Source: Suillus spraguei
Lineage: Eukaryota; Basidiomycota; Agaricomycetes; Boletales; Suillaceae
Assembly (NCBI GenBank): GCA_016800925.1
Contig: JABCPU010000016.1
Coordinates: forward strand, 124,001-188,000
DNA length: 64,000 nucleotides
Direction of reading: 5' to 3'
In this document: piece after piece, positions 24,368 to 35,002 of the stretch
Layout of the letters: every line of letters starts with the position of its first letter
Position numbering within the stretch: the first letter of the stretch is position 1
Notes under the pieces: model-generated
Told to the model about the DNA's origin: nothing
Database searches by the model: none
The model's input: the letters and a program-made list of their open reading frames with translations, nothing else
Translations under genes and position numbers: made by a program

Positions 24368-26449
24368 TCAGGGCGTCGCAATGTAAATACCAATTCCTCC
24401 AGATTCAAACGTTGTACCGGTAAGATTGCCGGGGGAAGTGGGGACCTCGTAGACAGAAAATATGCGTTGTACCTGTTCCGTCGCATCGGTGACCCAGCCC
24501 AATCCTATATCTTGAAAAGGTGCGTAGATCTGAAAGTTGTTCATGTTGACGACGATGAGTAAGTATGAAGTGCCATTGTACCAGACACCAGCATCCACGC
24601 TCTGGTAGTCATAGCTGGCAAATGTAGCGTTCGGGTTGACCAAGAAAGGCTGTACGTATTTTTGGATGGGACCAGTGAGGTCAGCTGCTGTCCCCTCGAT
24701 CGACGATTCATTGCCGGTTGCAGTGGGGTATTGATAAGACTTGGAACCTATGTGAACTCAGATTCATTCATGTGTGATATCAGCATGAACTTACCTATAG
24801 CACCATGGCTGAAGGAAAGGAATCCCAAAGCAGCCCATTGCAAGCCAGTGGGAGTTGTGTTCCAGTATCTGTAATGATGGTCAAGACAGAGGTCGTGTTA
24901 GCGACTCAAGGTGACTTACGCGCCATTACCGAAAGCCTGGGGTGTGGTCCACACAGACTTGGTGCGGTCAAAGCCCAAGATATTGAGTCTGTCTTTGAAG
25001 GTCTGGACACGGGCCTTGACATCCCATACCTCGCCTTGACAGTTGTCGCAACCACAGTGACCAAAGTCCGGGGTACACTCTGTGTTCCATACAGGAGACC
25101 ATGTCGCATTGATACCGATAGGATAAGCATCCTACACCACGGTTAGAAGTGCAAGCGATAAAAATAAGAATGGCTCACCTGCAGAACGATATCAGCACCG
25201 TTGACGTAAGGCGAGAAGTTGTAGTCTTGGCAATTCAGAACAATGGAGACAGGATGATATCCGTCCAATTGGTAAATCAAGTCATATGTTGCCTGTGCCG
25301 CATTTAGGGGATCAGAGTTGCCATCGGGCTCATGGGCAGTCTCCCAGTTCAACAGGTTGGGAATCGAGGCGTAAGCGTCCACTTGTTGGGCAACGGCACT
25401 CAAGTTCTGATAGTTCCTGAACACAAAGATATCAATGATTATGAGGTGAGGAGATAAAATGTGACGTACGATCGCATATCATAAACAATGTACATGCCAG
25501 CACTGATAGTCATATTGATAACCTGTTGGAAGATAGTGAGGTTGTTATAAGGAGGAATCGGGTGGAGCTATGGAGTAGACGATCAGCATGGGATCTAACA
25601 GATCATCGCAAAACATACAGTGTTAAACCTGGATAAATAATTGAATGACTGCTTAGGACTGATATTAATGAAAGACGAACCCATCGGCTTTGAGCTGATT
25701 GATCATAGACAAATTTGTCGCCAAATACTCCTCGAAATTTATGTAGAATCCTTGAGGGACGAAGGGCGTAAATGCTCCACCATCTCCACTTGCAGGCCGC
25801 ACCCAGAGTGCACCAGTACGCAAATCAGTCTTCGTGACAGAAGCATTCGTGTTAGGGAGATACAAAAGGGATGAGCTGGTATTGAATTTCTGCTCATTTG
25901 CAGACTGAGACCCCGAAGACGACTGGGCGGAATATGTGGCAGAGCAGGTGACATTGTATGCGGTCTTCTGAGCATTGAGCGCGCTGATATCTACAGGAAT
26001 TTGAATGCCGGTAGCGTTCACAGGAACGTTTGTAGTGGTGAAGATGTTGCCCACGTTGATAGTGATACTGAGGCTTCCGAAGTCATTGGGGAGGCTAGAA
26101 GCGTTCGAGTTGGAAGGAAGTGAGATGGGCATAGCATCGGTAATCCAATCATAAACAATTGGTGTGTCAACTATAAATGCTGCACTCTTCGCATCCTCCT
26201 CGAGGTATGGACGGAAGACAGGGGCACAGCGGAACGATAGAAGCGGTTCAGCACTTTGTGTGGGTAAGACAAACTGTCCGCCAGGTGGCACTACAGATTG
26301 ATTTGCCATGTAGTTCTTTCCGCACCTAGGAATATTTAGGGATAAGTAAGTAGGTTGCAAAATCGAAATCATATGTACCATGTCTGAGCGAGCGAACCTC
26401 GAACCAGCCCGGCGGCAACCACGGCCGTCAATTGTCTATTATACTTCAT
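24368..26449 (-). CDS. Secreted glycoside-hydrolase-like protein, family not assigned
   Basis: Eight minus-strand exons (26379-26449, 25681-26325, 25619-25628, 25470-25567, 25179-25416, 24920-25131, 24795-24868, 24368-24747) give 575 residues. Residues 1-22 form a signal peptide (AVVAAGLVRGSLAQ), followed by a mature start at about TWCGKNYM. The first third is a beta-rich domain with many N-glycosylation sites. From about residue 245 a TIM-barrel-like segment appears (FNTLHPIPPYNNL, GMYIVYDMRSNYQNL) with NWETAHEPDG; E304 in HEPD sits where clan GH-A enzymes have the acid/base Glu. A Cys cluster (CTPDFGHCGCDNC) follows. It likely acts on a cell-wall or plant glycan outside the cell, but substrate and nucleophile cannot be read from the sequence. 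Exon 3 is only 10 nt. It is not GH72: the GH72 signature motifs are absent. Confidence 0.85.
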
Positions 26450-27215
26450 GTTCTATCTCTCCCGGGTCGGGCTAGTGGCAGATTGGCTGATAAGAGCGAA
26501 GGAATAGTTTGGTTTGGGGAAGCTACCGACCGGCCGAGCACAATTTATACAATGTCCAGGATGGTATGAGCGACCCTGTACTTGGTACGTACGGGCTGTG
26601 AACTGCACATCGCATGGGGTTGAAGGAGTGCAAACAACTAGTTTGAAACAAGCACTGCCAGTGCGCCGCATTGCTTTATATCGTAATAGAAGCATCTCAC
26701 CGGTGTACTGATCGGCGCCGCAGTGTTAGCGTAGGCACTCGGGGATTCTGCGGACGACGCCCAAGCTCAGAGCTAGTGTGGCGCTGCAACTGGTCTGTAA
26801 ATGCCAGGCTAATAGTCACTCTGCACCGCCAACACGAGGCGCGAGCGCTTGTGTCATAAGACATGCAGTGTGACTGGCTCCTTCTCGTCGTTGTTAAGAG
26901 GTGCATAGTAACTCTCATAGATCTAAGTAACGGAATTAAGGTATATGATTGTGTTGTTGTGCGAATTGAATTCATAGACACATCCATATGCTGACTAGAG
27001 CTGCGTATGAATAAAACCGAAGTAGAGCTTGAGTTTAATTTTATGCTACACTGAACGGAATTACCAGATGACCTTGTGAGATTGTCTGTTCGCGGTGGGT
27101 GTATCAAACACAACTGCAGGATCGGCCTTAAGCACAGTCTAACTCGTGAAAAGCTTAGGGAAACATCGAAAATCCAATCATAAGGCAGTGTCAGGGGACT
27201 TTCACGAGGTATTAA
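26450..27215. other. Intergenic, no gene seen
   Basis: Contains the promoter of the secreted protein on the minus strand and the 3' flank of CSN2. The open frame at 26697-27113 (minus) shows no recognisable domain. Confidence 0.5.
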
Positions 27216-29188
27216 TTAGAACCCTGTTGCCGTCGCCCCTCCAAAGTCAGCAGGGAACCGCTCAGGCGGCATGCCCATCATCGGATCTCCTCTAGCTCCA
27301 GCAGCTGTCTTGGTTGACACAGTAGAGTGCAAGCCTTCCAGGACTTCCGTCCACCTCTCAAGTGCGGCATAACGCTTCTTCTCCAGTGCGTGGCTGTGAT
27401 TGAGTCAATATGAGGTCTGTAAGAGGAAAACGACAGCAAATTGTCCACCTTTGGTCGAGTTCAAGGCGCATGCCGACTTGGTCGATCCGACCATCAACCT
27501 TTCCCTCGAGAATGAGCCCAATAAGGAGCTCCTCGACCTCAGCAATTTCAACGTTAAGTTGCTAAACGACCGTTAGTGTCAAAGATAGTTGAAAAAGACT
27601 GAAACAATCACTTTGGCGAGGAACGAAAGCTCCAGTCTCGTGTAGGGCTTGATGAGGTCAATCAAGTAGGATGTACGCAGACTGCGCAGAAGTTCACCGA
27701 TATATGATCTAATAAATAGGTCATCCATAATCGTTGACCGATTATCTACTGTAACGTTGAACACCGTGCATTGGATGCATGAAGGGCCTTACCTCGTAAG
27801 ATCTTCTCAGCCAGGTGAACTTCTCTGCGTTGATAGGCGTCTACAAGGTCAGTCATTGCCTTTATCTGTGAGTCATTCTTGTACGGCTTTGTCTCTTGGG
27901 AGTCGAATGGGTTGACCTCAGATCCAGTGAGCATATTCGCGAGGACAAGGTACTTGAGGACCTGGATGCGTTGCGGAGATCCGGCTTCGTCGTAGTTGCG
28001 GAAGGACTCGAAAAAGTCTTCCGATGCACGATTCCACTGTCCTGTACGATAGCATTAGACATGAATGAGGGTCGGGGGATGAACAAGAGTCACTTTCGCC
28101 CATCCACATCTTGCCTCCGCACTCCTTGATAACGCCCATGATCCGTGGATGTGGAATTGCGGAGCGCACACTATTGGATGCATTGTATATTTCCTATGTT
28201 CGGGAATTTGATCAGGTCTGAATGATCGAGTGAAATGCGAGGCTGTACCTTGAGTTTCTTGACGTTACGCATCTCGTTGTGCATTTGAATCTCGAGTGCA
28301 TAGATCTCCAGGAGCTGTGTTCCCCGTTGCGACTGGTCTTCGCTGTCCATAGCAGCTTTGGTCGTGGCGTGCAAGTCGCGGATGAGCTGGTTGGTAGAGA
28401 CTGTCGAGTCCATATATATGAAGATGAATGATGAATACCTTCGTCAAACGTCCGTACTCTTTTCGATCTAGCCAAAGCTTCGCCAGTTTCAAGTTCGTCT
28501 TGACAGACAGACGCTAGAGGGTATATTAATGTCTCAAAGAGCATGTTGGATTATCACAGTACTCACGTCATTCTTAGCCTCCTCAAGCGCATCTTTGGTC
28601 ACCTGGTAGAACTTTTCTAGTACATCCACCTCGACAGGGCCACTCTTCCCGCCACCAACATAATCAAGGATGCCATTGATAGTCTTCTCAGAGTAATTTC
28701 GTGTGACTGCAGACTTTGTATAGGTGAGGAGTTGTATGTAGGTCTTCAAGGCATCTGCTGGTCGGTGTAGCTGTAAGAAGAGGAGTTTGGTGGATTGCTT
28801 GAGAGCCTTGAAGCCCCTGGAAGGTATCCGTTAGCATACAGTTTGATCAATAGTCAGGGAAGCTATACCAGTCGCCTTTCTCTGTTTCCTGGTCCACTAT
28901 GACGCGAAAATCTTTTAATGCTTCCTCTGGAGTATCTTCTTTCTTTGCTGGAAAGAAGAAATGCATCAGCGACTTCTGCTGTACGCTGGATTACCCACAT
29001 TTTGCAGTGTAGTACATGTTCTCCACATCAGCACTTCCGGATTCGTTGGCCTCGTCTCCATCAGAGTAGTCGAAGCCGTAATCCTGTAAAGTAGCTCGGG
29101 GTCAGCATAACGTCCAAGGGGCTGATCTTGAAGGGAGTGCAACCTCATCGTCACTGCCCTGCATATAATCGGCATCGTCGTCATCCAT
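27216..29188 (-). CDS. CSN2: COP9 signalosome complex subunit 2
   Basis: Eleven minus-strand exons from 29144-29188 to 27216-27393 give 482 residues, the normal length. The acidic N-terminus ([20 protein letters not shown]) is typical of CSN2. Helical repeats follow ([38 protein letters not shown]), then [14 protein letters not shown] and [20 protein letters not shown], and a C-terminal PCI domain at about 320-430 ([40 protein letters not shown]). CSN2 contacts cullin and the RING protein and is needed for removal of NEDD8 by the signalosome. It resembles proteasome subunit Rpn6, but the N-terminus and the [12 protein letters not shown] segment are those of CSN2. Introns are 45-70 nt GT-AG. 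Exon lengths sum to 1449 nt. Confidence 0.94.
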
Positions 29189-30262
29189 TACGAGTTTAAG
29201 TTATGAAAGAGATGCAGTAAACGACGAGGTGGTGGATGTGTGCAGCTTCGTGTCGAGGTGGCGCGCTAGACGCCAAATCACAAAGTCTCTCCTTAGTGCT
29301 ATCTAAGGGGTATTGAAAGTGCACAGCATTAATATCCAATTTGAACATGAGCAGAAGTTTCTGGACAAGACATGTTGGTTCAAAGCTTCATATTCATATT
29401 CAAACAGTACTGTTATATTATTTCTTATCAGAAACTTGGATAATGGGGTAGGTTGGCCACAAAGAGAGGCATTGCAGAGACGCTCAATAGCTATGATAGA
29501 CTAGCGCTCAACGTTCAATAGACGAGACGCATAGTTTCATGAACCAGTAGCTGCCTTGTTAACCTCGAGCCTCCTCTCACTGCCCAGGGGCCAATAAGAT
29601 GTGAATGCAACATCTGGGCAGCGATATGCACAATGTTTGATAACACTGAGTACAAGTTACCTGACCTGTAGGCCGGGATCCAGTAAATTCACGATTAAGA
29701 CATAAATTATGCCCTGTCGGTGATGAATGCACAACGAAATCAGCTCGCACATGTAGGGTAGTGCTCCAATGTTTCCGCCAAAAGGGCAGGGCTCGCCACA
29801 CGAGACACGCACACAGATTTTGGATAAATCTGGCAGGTTTACCGCTAGCAAGCTTCAAAGTCAAATGAATGAAGATGCAGTAGCAGTGCACCACCAAGAC
29901 CATACGATCGCTGACACCCACATCCACATAAGAGTGGGGTGAGCAAAGAACTTCTCCACCCACGTCAAGGACGTTATTTGCTGCCTCAATACAAGCCTCG
30001 GCATGACTGACGACGCGCCATGTGCGATAAATGCGTCATGATTGATTGAGACTCGCTAAATTCGTAACGAGTTCTCATACACCTCGCAAAATTGTGAGTG
30101 CTCGTGGCCGGCCAATATCTGGCACATCATAAGACTTCAACAGACAAGGGACCGATCATATGCTCTATGTATGCACCTCCTGATAACGATGAAAGCGACC
30201 CATGACTGTGCCTGCGAGACGATGCAATTAATATCTGCCTACACCAAAAGCGATGGACATAC
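29189..30262. other. Intergenic, no gene seen
   Basis: Contains the CSN2 promoter at the left and the 3' flank of mL40 at the right. The open frame at 29577-29963 (minus) has no recognisable feature. Confidence 0.5.
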
Positions 30263-30829
30263 TTATGCCAAGGGCCTCTGGAATGGCCTCCATTCAGTAG
30301 GCCAGCCATTCTTCGGCGGTGTATCTGTTGGTATGCGGAGTTCTCTAGGGAACAAACCCCTCACCCTAGACTCGACAGCTCGCTTCTCCGGTTCAGACAT
30401 ACCCTTCATGGCCTCCATCTCAGCCAAGCTCCTCGCTCTTGGATCCTCTTGCTTGTTTGCTTCCCTAAACAGCCTAGAGTCAATCTCTTCCAGTTCCTGC
30501 ATTGCCTGTCTCATGCAATTAAATTTGCGCTGCAGCTCTGCGTCCCGTTTCTTGCGCAGACGTCTCTGATGGAGGAGCCAAGCGCGCTCAATAGTCTCGT
30601 GTGCTTGCACAGAGGGAATCGCACGCTGGAGAGCGCGTGCAACATCTGGGCGCCATGTACCAGTAGGAGAGGCTTTGTTGCGGATGTTCGGAGGGTACAG
30701 GTAACGGCGGATGGTGTCTTTTTGTGGGTCGGAAGAAGATGCCTCGCCCTTGCGGGTCGAATAAAGGCGCGCAACCAGTCCGCGCAATTGGAACGGCAAG
30801 CGGTTCGATTTCAAAACTGAGACTGACAT
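30263..30829 (-). CDS. Mitochondrial large ribosomal subunit protein mL40
   Basis: A single exon encodes 188 residues from the ATG at 30829. The N-terminus (MSVSVLKSNRLPFQLRGLVA, then RLYSTRKG) is a basic, acid-poor mitochondrial presequence. The body carries DTIRRYLYPPNIRNKASPTG and then TWRPDVARAL, the signature of fungal MRP-L28/mL40. A basic helix HQRRLRKKRDAELQRKFNCM and an Arg-rich C-terminus follow. The protein is part of the mitochondrial 54S subunit. The frame continues 17 codons upstream without an ATG, so 30829 is the natural start. The gene diverges from uL1m with only 130 bp between the start codons. Confidence 0.87.
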   Translation of the reverse strand: MSVSVLKSNRLPFQLRGLVARLYSTRKGEASSSDPQKDTIRRYLYPPNIRNKASPTGTWRPDVARALQRAIPSVQAHETIERAWLLHQRRLRKKRDAELQRKFNCMRQAMQELEEIDSRLFREANKQEDPRARSLAEMEAMKGMSEPEKRAVESRVRGLFPRELRIPTDTPPKNGWPTEWRPFQRPLA

Positions 30830-30959
30830 AACCTGCAGCGCGCGACAGTGAAAGCAAGTGAACGATCCTGGGCTCAACAAATTTCATTACTTTACTCATT
30901 TTCCCACGGCTGCTTTACTTGAAATTCTCAAGGGCACCGTGAACCGGCAAGTGTAGAAC
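30830..30959. promoter_or_regulatory. Bidirectional promoter of mL40 and uL1m
   Basis: 130 bp separate the ATG of mL40 (minus) from that of uL1m (plus). Both products belong to the large subunit of the mitochondrial ribosome, so co-regulation from one nucleosome-free gap is likely. No TATA box is evident. Confidence 0.55.
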
Positions 30960-32044
30960 ATGTCCTTTTCCCTTGAGCTATTCTGTCGGCAATGTCGCCA
31001 TTCAATTCTTAGTACAGTAAGTACCTACTCATCTGAAATGTTCGTATCTGAATCTGTGCAGCGCCCAACACTCGCTCGAGAATTTTCTTCAACACCCATC
31101 TTAGCCCTACGGCGGATGAAAAAGATTCCGGTGCTCTCTAAAAAAGCCCTTGCAGCAAAGGCAAGAAAGCGTGCAGCGAAGGCTCGCAAGCACATATATG
31201 AGAATGAGAAGATGACTCTTGAAAGCGCTATTGACGTGATTCGTGTACGTTTCCCGGGCTTTTATTACAACTCATTAACCAAAGATCTCGGTAGGCGGTT
31301 GAAGTTGCTAAAGCAAATGCCACATACGAGCTGGTAATTAAGACTGCCATGTCCCGCGGATCCATTATTCCAAAGGGCCGTATTGCTCTGCATCGTGAAA
31401 CTAAAGCTCGCCCCGAGGACCGCATTCTTGTATTCGCCGAGGGCCGTCAGGCAGATGAGGCAAGGAGTGCGGGTGCGCACATTGTCGGCGGAATTGAGCT
31501 AGCAGATGGTATAATCAGTGGCAAACATCATGCAACCACCATTCTGTGCTCCACAACCCTCATCCGGGCCATCACCCCAAAACTCGGACGTATCCTCGGC
31601 CCCCGTGGTTTGATGCCCTCTGAGCGTCGAGGGACGGTTACGGATGATTTTGCCGGCTATTTGCGGCGACTTTCTGGCACTACGGAGTGGAAAGGTGATA
31701 AGAATGGCGTCATTCGGGTGCCAATTGGCAAGGTCAGTATCTTTGTCAAGCTCGCGACCGTTGACCCGATCTACCATGCTAAATACATTTATTCACCGAC
31801 AGCTCCATTTCCCAATAGAAGACATAGTTAAAAATGTCAAACAATTCGTGACTGCCGTTAAACGGGTGACCGGGAACCAGAAAGATACCGAAGAGAAGGG
31901 AAAGAGCAAGAGTGTCAAACCCGGTGAGTTTTTCTGTCACTTTGACCTTTTCCGGTGCTGACCGAGTGACTACTAGTCAATGCCATCACACGTGTAATGT
32001 TGAGCTCAACGCAGGCGCCTAGCATCCAGATATCGGACATTTGA
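30960..32044 (+). CDS. Mitochondrial large ribosomal subunit protein uL1m
   Basis: Exons 30960-31016, 31062-31244, 31295-31732, 31803-31923 and 31977-32044 give 288 residues. The N-terminus is a presequence with LAREFSSTPIL, typical of mitochondrial cleavage regions. The L1 fold follows: MTLESAIDVIR, VAKANATYELVIKTAMSRG, GAHIVGGIELADGI and the diagnostic KLGRILGPRGLMPSERRGTV, with HFPIEDIVKNVKQFVTAV near the end. uL1m forms the L1 stalk near the tRNA exit site. Intron 1 is 45 nt, has no stop and is a multiple of three, so its retention would insert 15 residues into the presequence. The other introns are required to keep the frame. Confidence 0.93.
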
Positions 32045-32606
32045 TAGAGCAGTGTTGATCGGGTACTAAACTACAATGCAATGGAAGTTCTGATTTCAAA
32101 TATTTTGCTTGAGAGCAATGTGCTGCTTGTGTATTCTTGCACAAATCACCTTTTCATTGTCACTGACCATTCAGAAATGCATTCGTGTTCTACGTTACAT
32201 GTTTCACGAGGTGGATCTACCACCTACACTTTGGGACTCCTTGTCAGTTCTTCCTATCTTGGACAATAGAGAGATTGGCTAGACCGTTCCCATATTAATT
32301 GTCCCATGGTACGATCGCATAACACGCTGAGACGGCATGTGTAGCACTCTCCGAATTGTACATGGATCGATAATGACTGACTGACACCGTGATCATGATG
32401 GTACCTAGTTGACAGGAGGAAGTAGACCACTATACAGTACAGTCAAGTTGCATTCAGGTGAAAAATTTCCAGGTTTCTTGACCGACTGGCTGGAGTAACA
32501 CTGCAATAATACTAGCGATACATTAAATTGGTTTGGTTTGCAGTAGCGTGTGAGTGGGGACGAACAGACCAAATACAAGAGATCCAAGTAAGAAAAAAGA
32601 TTTCCA
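32045..32606. other. Convergent intergenic region, no gene seen
   Basis: Lies between the stop codons of uL1m and RSM22. It is A+T-rich and holds only short open frames without recognisable content; it presumably contains the two 3' UTRs. Confidence 0.55.
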
Positions 32607-34870
32607 CTATCGCTCGGCTAACAATGCGAAGTCTTCCTTCTGCACTGCACGATCGCGTCTGGAAGCCCTCTTCCTTTCCTTCAACGCCTCCTCTACCTTC
32701 AAATAACTTTTCTCGCCTTTCGGACGGTCCCGTCCCTTTGCCCTCTTGCCAATATCATCCCCCCTTGACACACCTTCTCGCGCAGACTGGAACTTTTCCT
32801 GTGGGCGATTTTTTGGCGGATGAGGGAAAATGTCGCCCCAGGATGATTTCCGTGCGTCATAGAATGGTTGTTTACCTTGGGATTTCGGGATAGTAAGGCG
32901 CATAATTTTGCCTGTATCATGTGTTAGACCAGTCTTACGGCCATAAATGATGAATGGCAACAAACATTCTGCAGTGCATGCATCGATAATAATGTGTCCG
33001 CTCTTCTTCAAAGGTGGGAAGACGAGGCGTGGCCAATGGAATGCCTCATTTCGCAGTGCGGCTTCAACCTCCATTGAGTTTTCAGCTAGCAAATTTTCCG
33101 CAAGAATATGGTCAGTTGCTTCAGCTTCACGTCTCATCTCAACATGATCTGCGTCAAGTACAAGCTCCTTCGTTACCCTTTCTTCCTTCAGCCTGATCTG
33201 CTCTGCCTCCTCCCGACCGACAGCACCAACGCGTCCCACACTCCTCACCTGCGTAGAGATGCCTTCATCCACTATTCTTGGGCGTGGTCCACGTTGAATT
33301 GCAACATAAGAGTACTCGATGTCTTCGTGACCCTCGCGTGCATGTTTTGTGAGACGAACAAAGGACGGACGTTGCAAGCGTTGTGAGAAGCCACACACTA
33401 GATTGACGGATTTTCCGGAGTACAGAGGGCAAGAACCATCGTGTGGGCACTATTGCAGAAAGACAAAAGTATCAGTCTAACTCATCGGAGGGTCGAGGAG
33501 TCCAATACCCACGGGAGCAACAACGTGGGCACCGCGAACAGGACAGTCTAAAGTTTCTGTGTCGTTGAGTTCTTTACGGCCCATCTCGAGGAGATATTCG
33601 CGTGCATCTGCAATGTTCTGAAAACCAGCTTTGGTTTTGTGATCGATCAGAATCTATAATATTCAGGAGTATTAGACAGTGACTAAGGTGAAGGGACAAA
33701 AATGAAAGCTCACGATAGTATGTGCTCCACTTTCCCACAACTCCTTCACGAACTTCTTCCGCGCGAGAGGCGTCTGTAGAGTTGAAAGCATGAAAGCAGA
33801 CAGGGCGAGAGTATCATGCCCCTCCGTTCGCTTAATTATATCATCTTGCCGGAAAGATCTTTGCCAAGTTGCGCTGAGGGTGCCCAAGTCTGTGTCTGTT
33901 TCATCAATTTAGTGAGTGCGCAGCGAGATGCAGCACGCATACGTCACCTCTCAGTAGACGTTTGCCTATTGCAACAAGTCCGTCACGTTTGTCGATACCG
34001 AGATATGTAAAGATATTGGATGTGGAGAGGCGCGGTTCCTCAGAAGCGCTAGCGGGCTTCTGAAAAGTATTCATCGATGCCCTGACGTTCTTCAGCATTT
34101 ACAAGTTACAGACATCTATAACGCACCATAATCCACTGCCTGCACCTGAGCCCCAGTCTATGACACGCTGGACATTCCATTGTGGACCTAATCTGTGCTT
34201 AACGTGATGGAGCACAGCACATATGGCAGAATAATGCGCGGGGAGAACGACCGACGCGAACGCTGTCCCGTCACGGTCTGAGTGTCGCGCCCCTTGCTTA
34301 TGAGAGCGGTATTTTACGTCGTACGAGTGATCCCATCCTTCACTCTCATCAAAGAAGAGACGTGTCGCATCACTATGTAGCTGTACCTTGTCAGAAGCTG
34401 TTGAGTGATTAGAACGTGCAGAGACTGATTTCATCCGACAAACCATCTATCAGAGCAGTAATTGACTTTTGCAATTCAGTAGGAATAACAACAGCACCGA
34501 TTTTTTTGCTTCCAAACCGCGCCGCAGGAGATTTGCGGTGCTCGTTTCGTTCAAAGTGATCTTCAACAAAGTCCTCCGCGTCCTCGGCCTCCTCTGAGTG
34601 TTCAATCGCGACAGATTCAAGCTCGCGTGGGGGTCTCTTTACCATGACGTGTTTATGACTTGTCAAGGAGATATCTATGTCTTGCAAAAGCGCCTTTAGC
34701 GTTGGGTCGAGGTCTAGAGTTGCGTTAGGCTGGGTTGATGCCGCAACTGCTGATGTAGAGAATTGGGGGATAACATGCCGAATACTATGCGCAAGGGTGC
34801 GTAAAGTAGCGGATGTACCTCGAAGCATCCTAACAGTACTTGAAAAATTGAAGTAGGCCGCTCGGCTCAT
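32607..34870 (-). CDS. RSM22: Rsm22/METTL17-family mitochondrial ribosome assembly factor
   Basis: Six minus-strand exons (34444-34870, 34127-34397, 33948-34081, 33714-33895, 33513-33653, 32607-33449) give 665 residues. The N-terminus is basic and Ser-rich, fitting a mitochondrial presequence. The methyltransferase-like fold has RVIDWGSGAGSGLW, a SAM-site glycine motif, and later KELWESGAHTIILIDHKTKA. Four Cys at 375, 386, 392 and 404 (DCPVRG, CPHDGSCPL, NLVCGFSQR) match the iron-sulfur ligands described for METTL17/Rsm22. The C-terminal third is Arg/Glu/Lys-rich. The family acts late in assembly of the mitochondrial small subunit, and methyl transfer has not been clearly shown. The start codon faces SAD1 at 132 bp. 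Confidence 0.9.
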
Positions 34871-35002
34871 CCGTGCGCGTGAAGCACTCGAAATTGTCCA
34901 ATTATGTAATGGCTCAGAAGTAAGGTTCAGTTAGGCAATTGAAGTTACTCTGAGCCATTAAACATCTGCAGTCTCAGACTTCGCACAGACGCGTCCATCC
35001 CA
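34871..35002. promoter_or_regulatory. Bidirectional promoter of RSM22 and SAD1
   Basis: 132 bp separate the divergent start codons. TGGCTCAGAAGTAA and the reversed TTACTCTGAGCCA form an imperfect inverted repeat at about 34909-34957 that could be a regulatory site. Confidence 0.4.

Noticed and set aside
24368..26449. GH72 glucanosyltransferase identity for the secreted protein
   Set aside because: The characteristic GH72 motifs and GPI-anchor signal are absent; only the general TIM-barrel look is shared.
27216..29188. Proteasome subunit Rpn6 instead of CSN2
   Set aside because: The acidic [20 protein letters not shown] start and the [12 protein letters not shown] block are those of CSN2.
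29577..29963. 128-codon minus-strand open frame between CSN2 and mL40
   Set aside because: No recognisable features and atypical composition; most likely chance.
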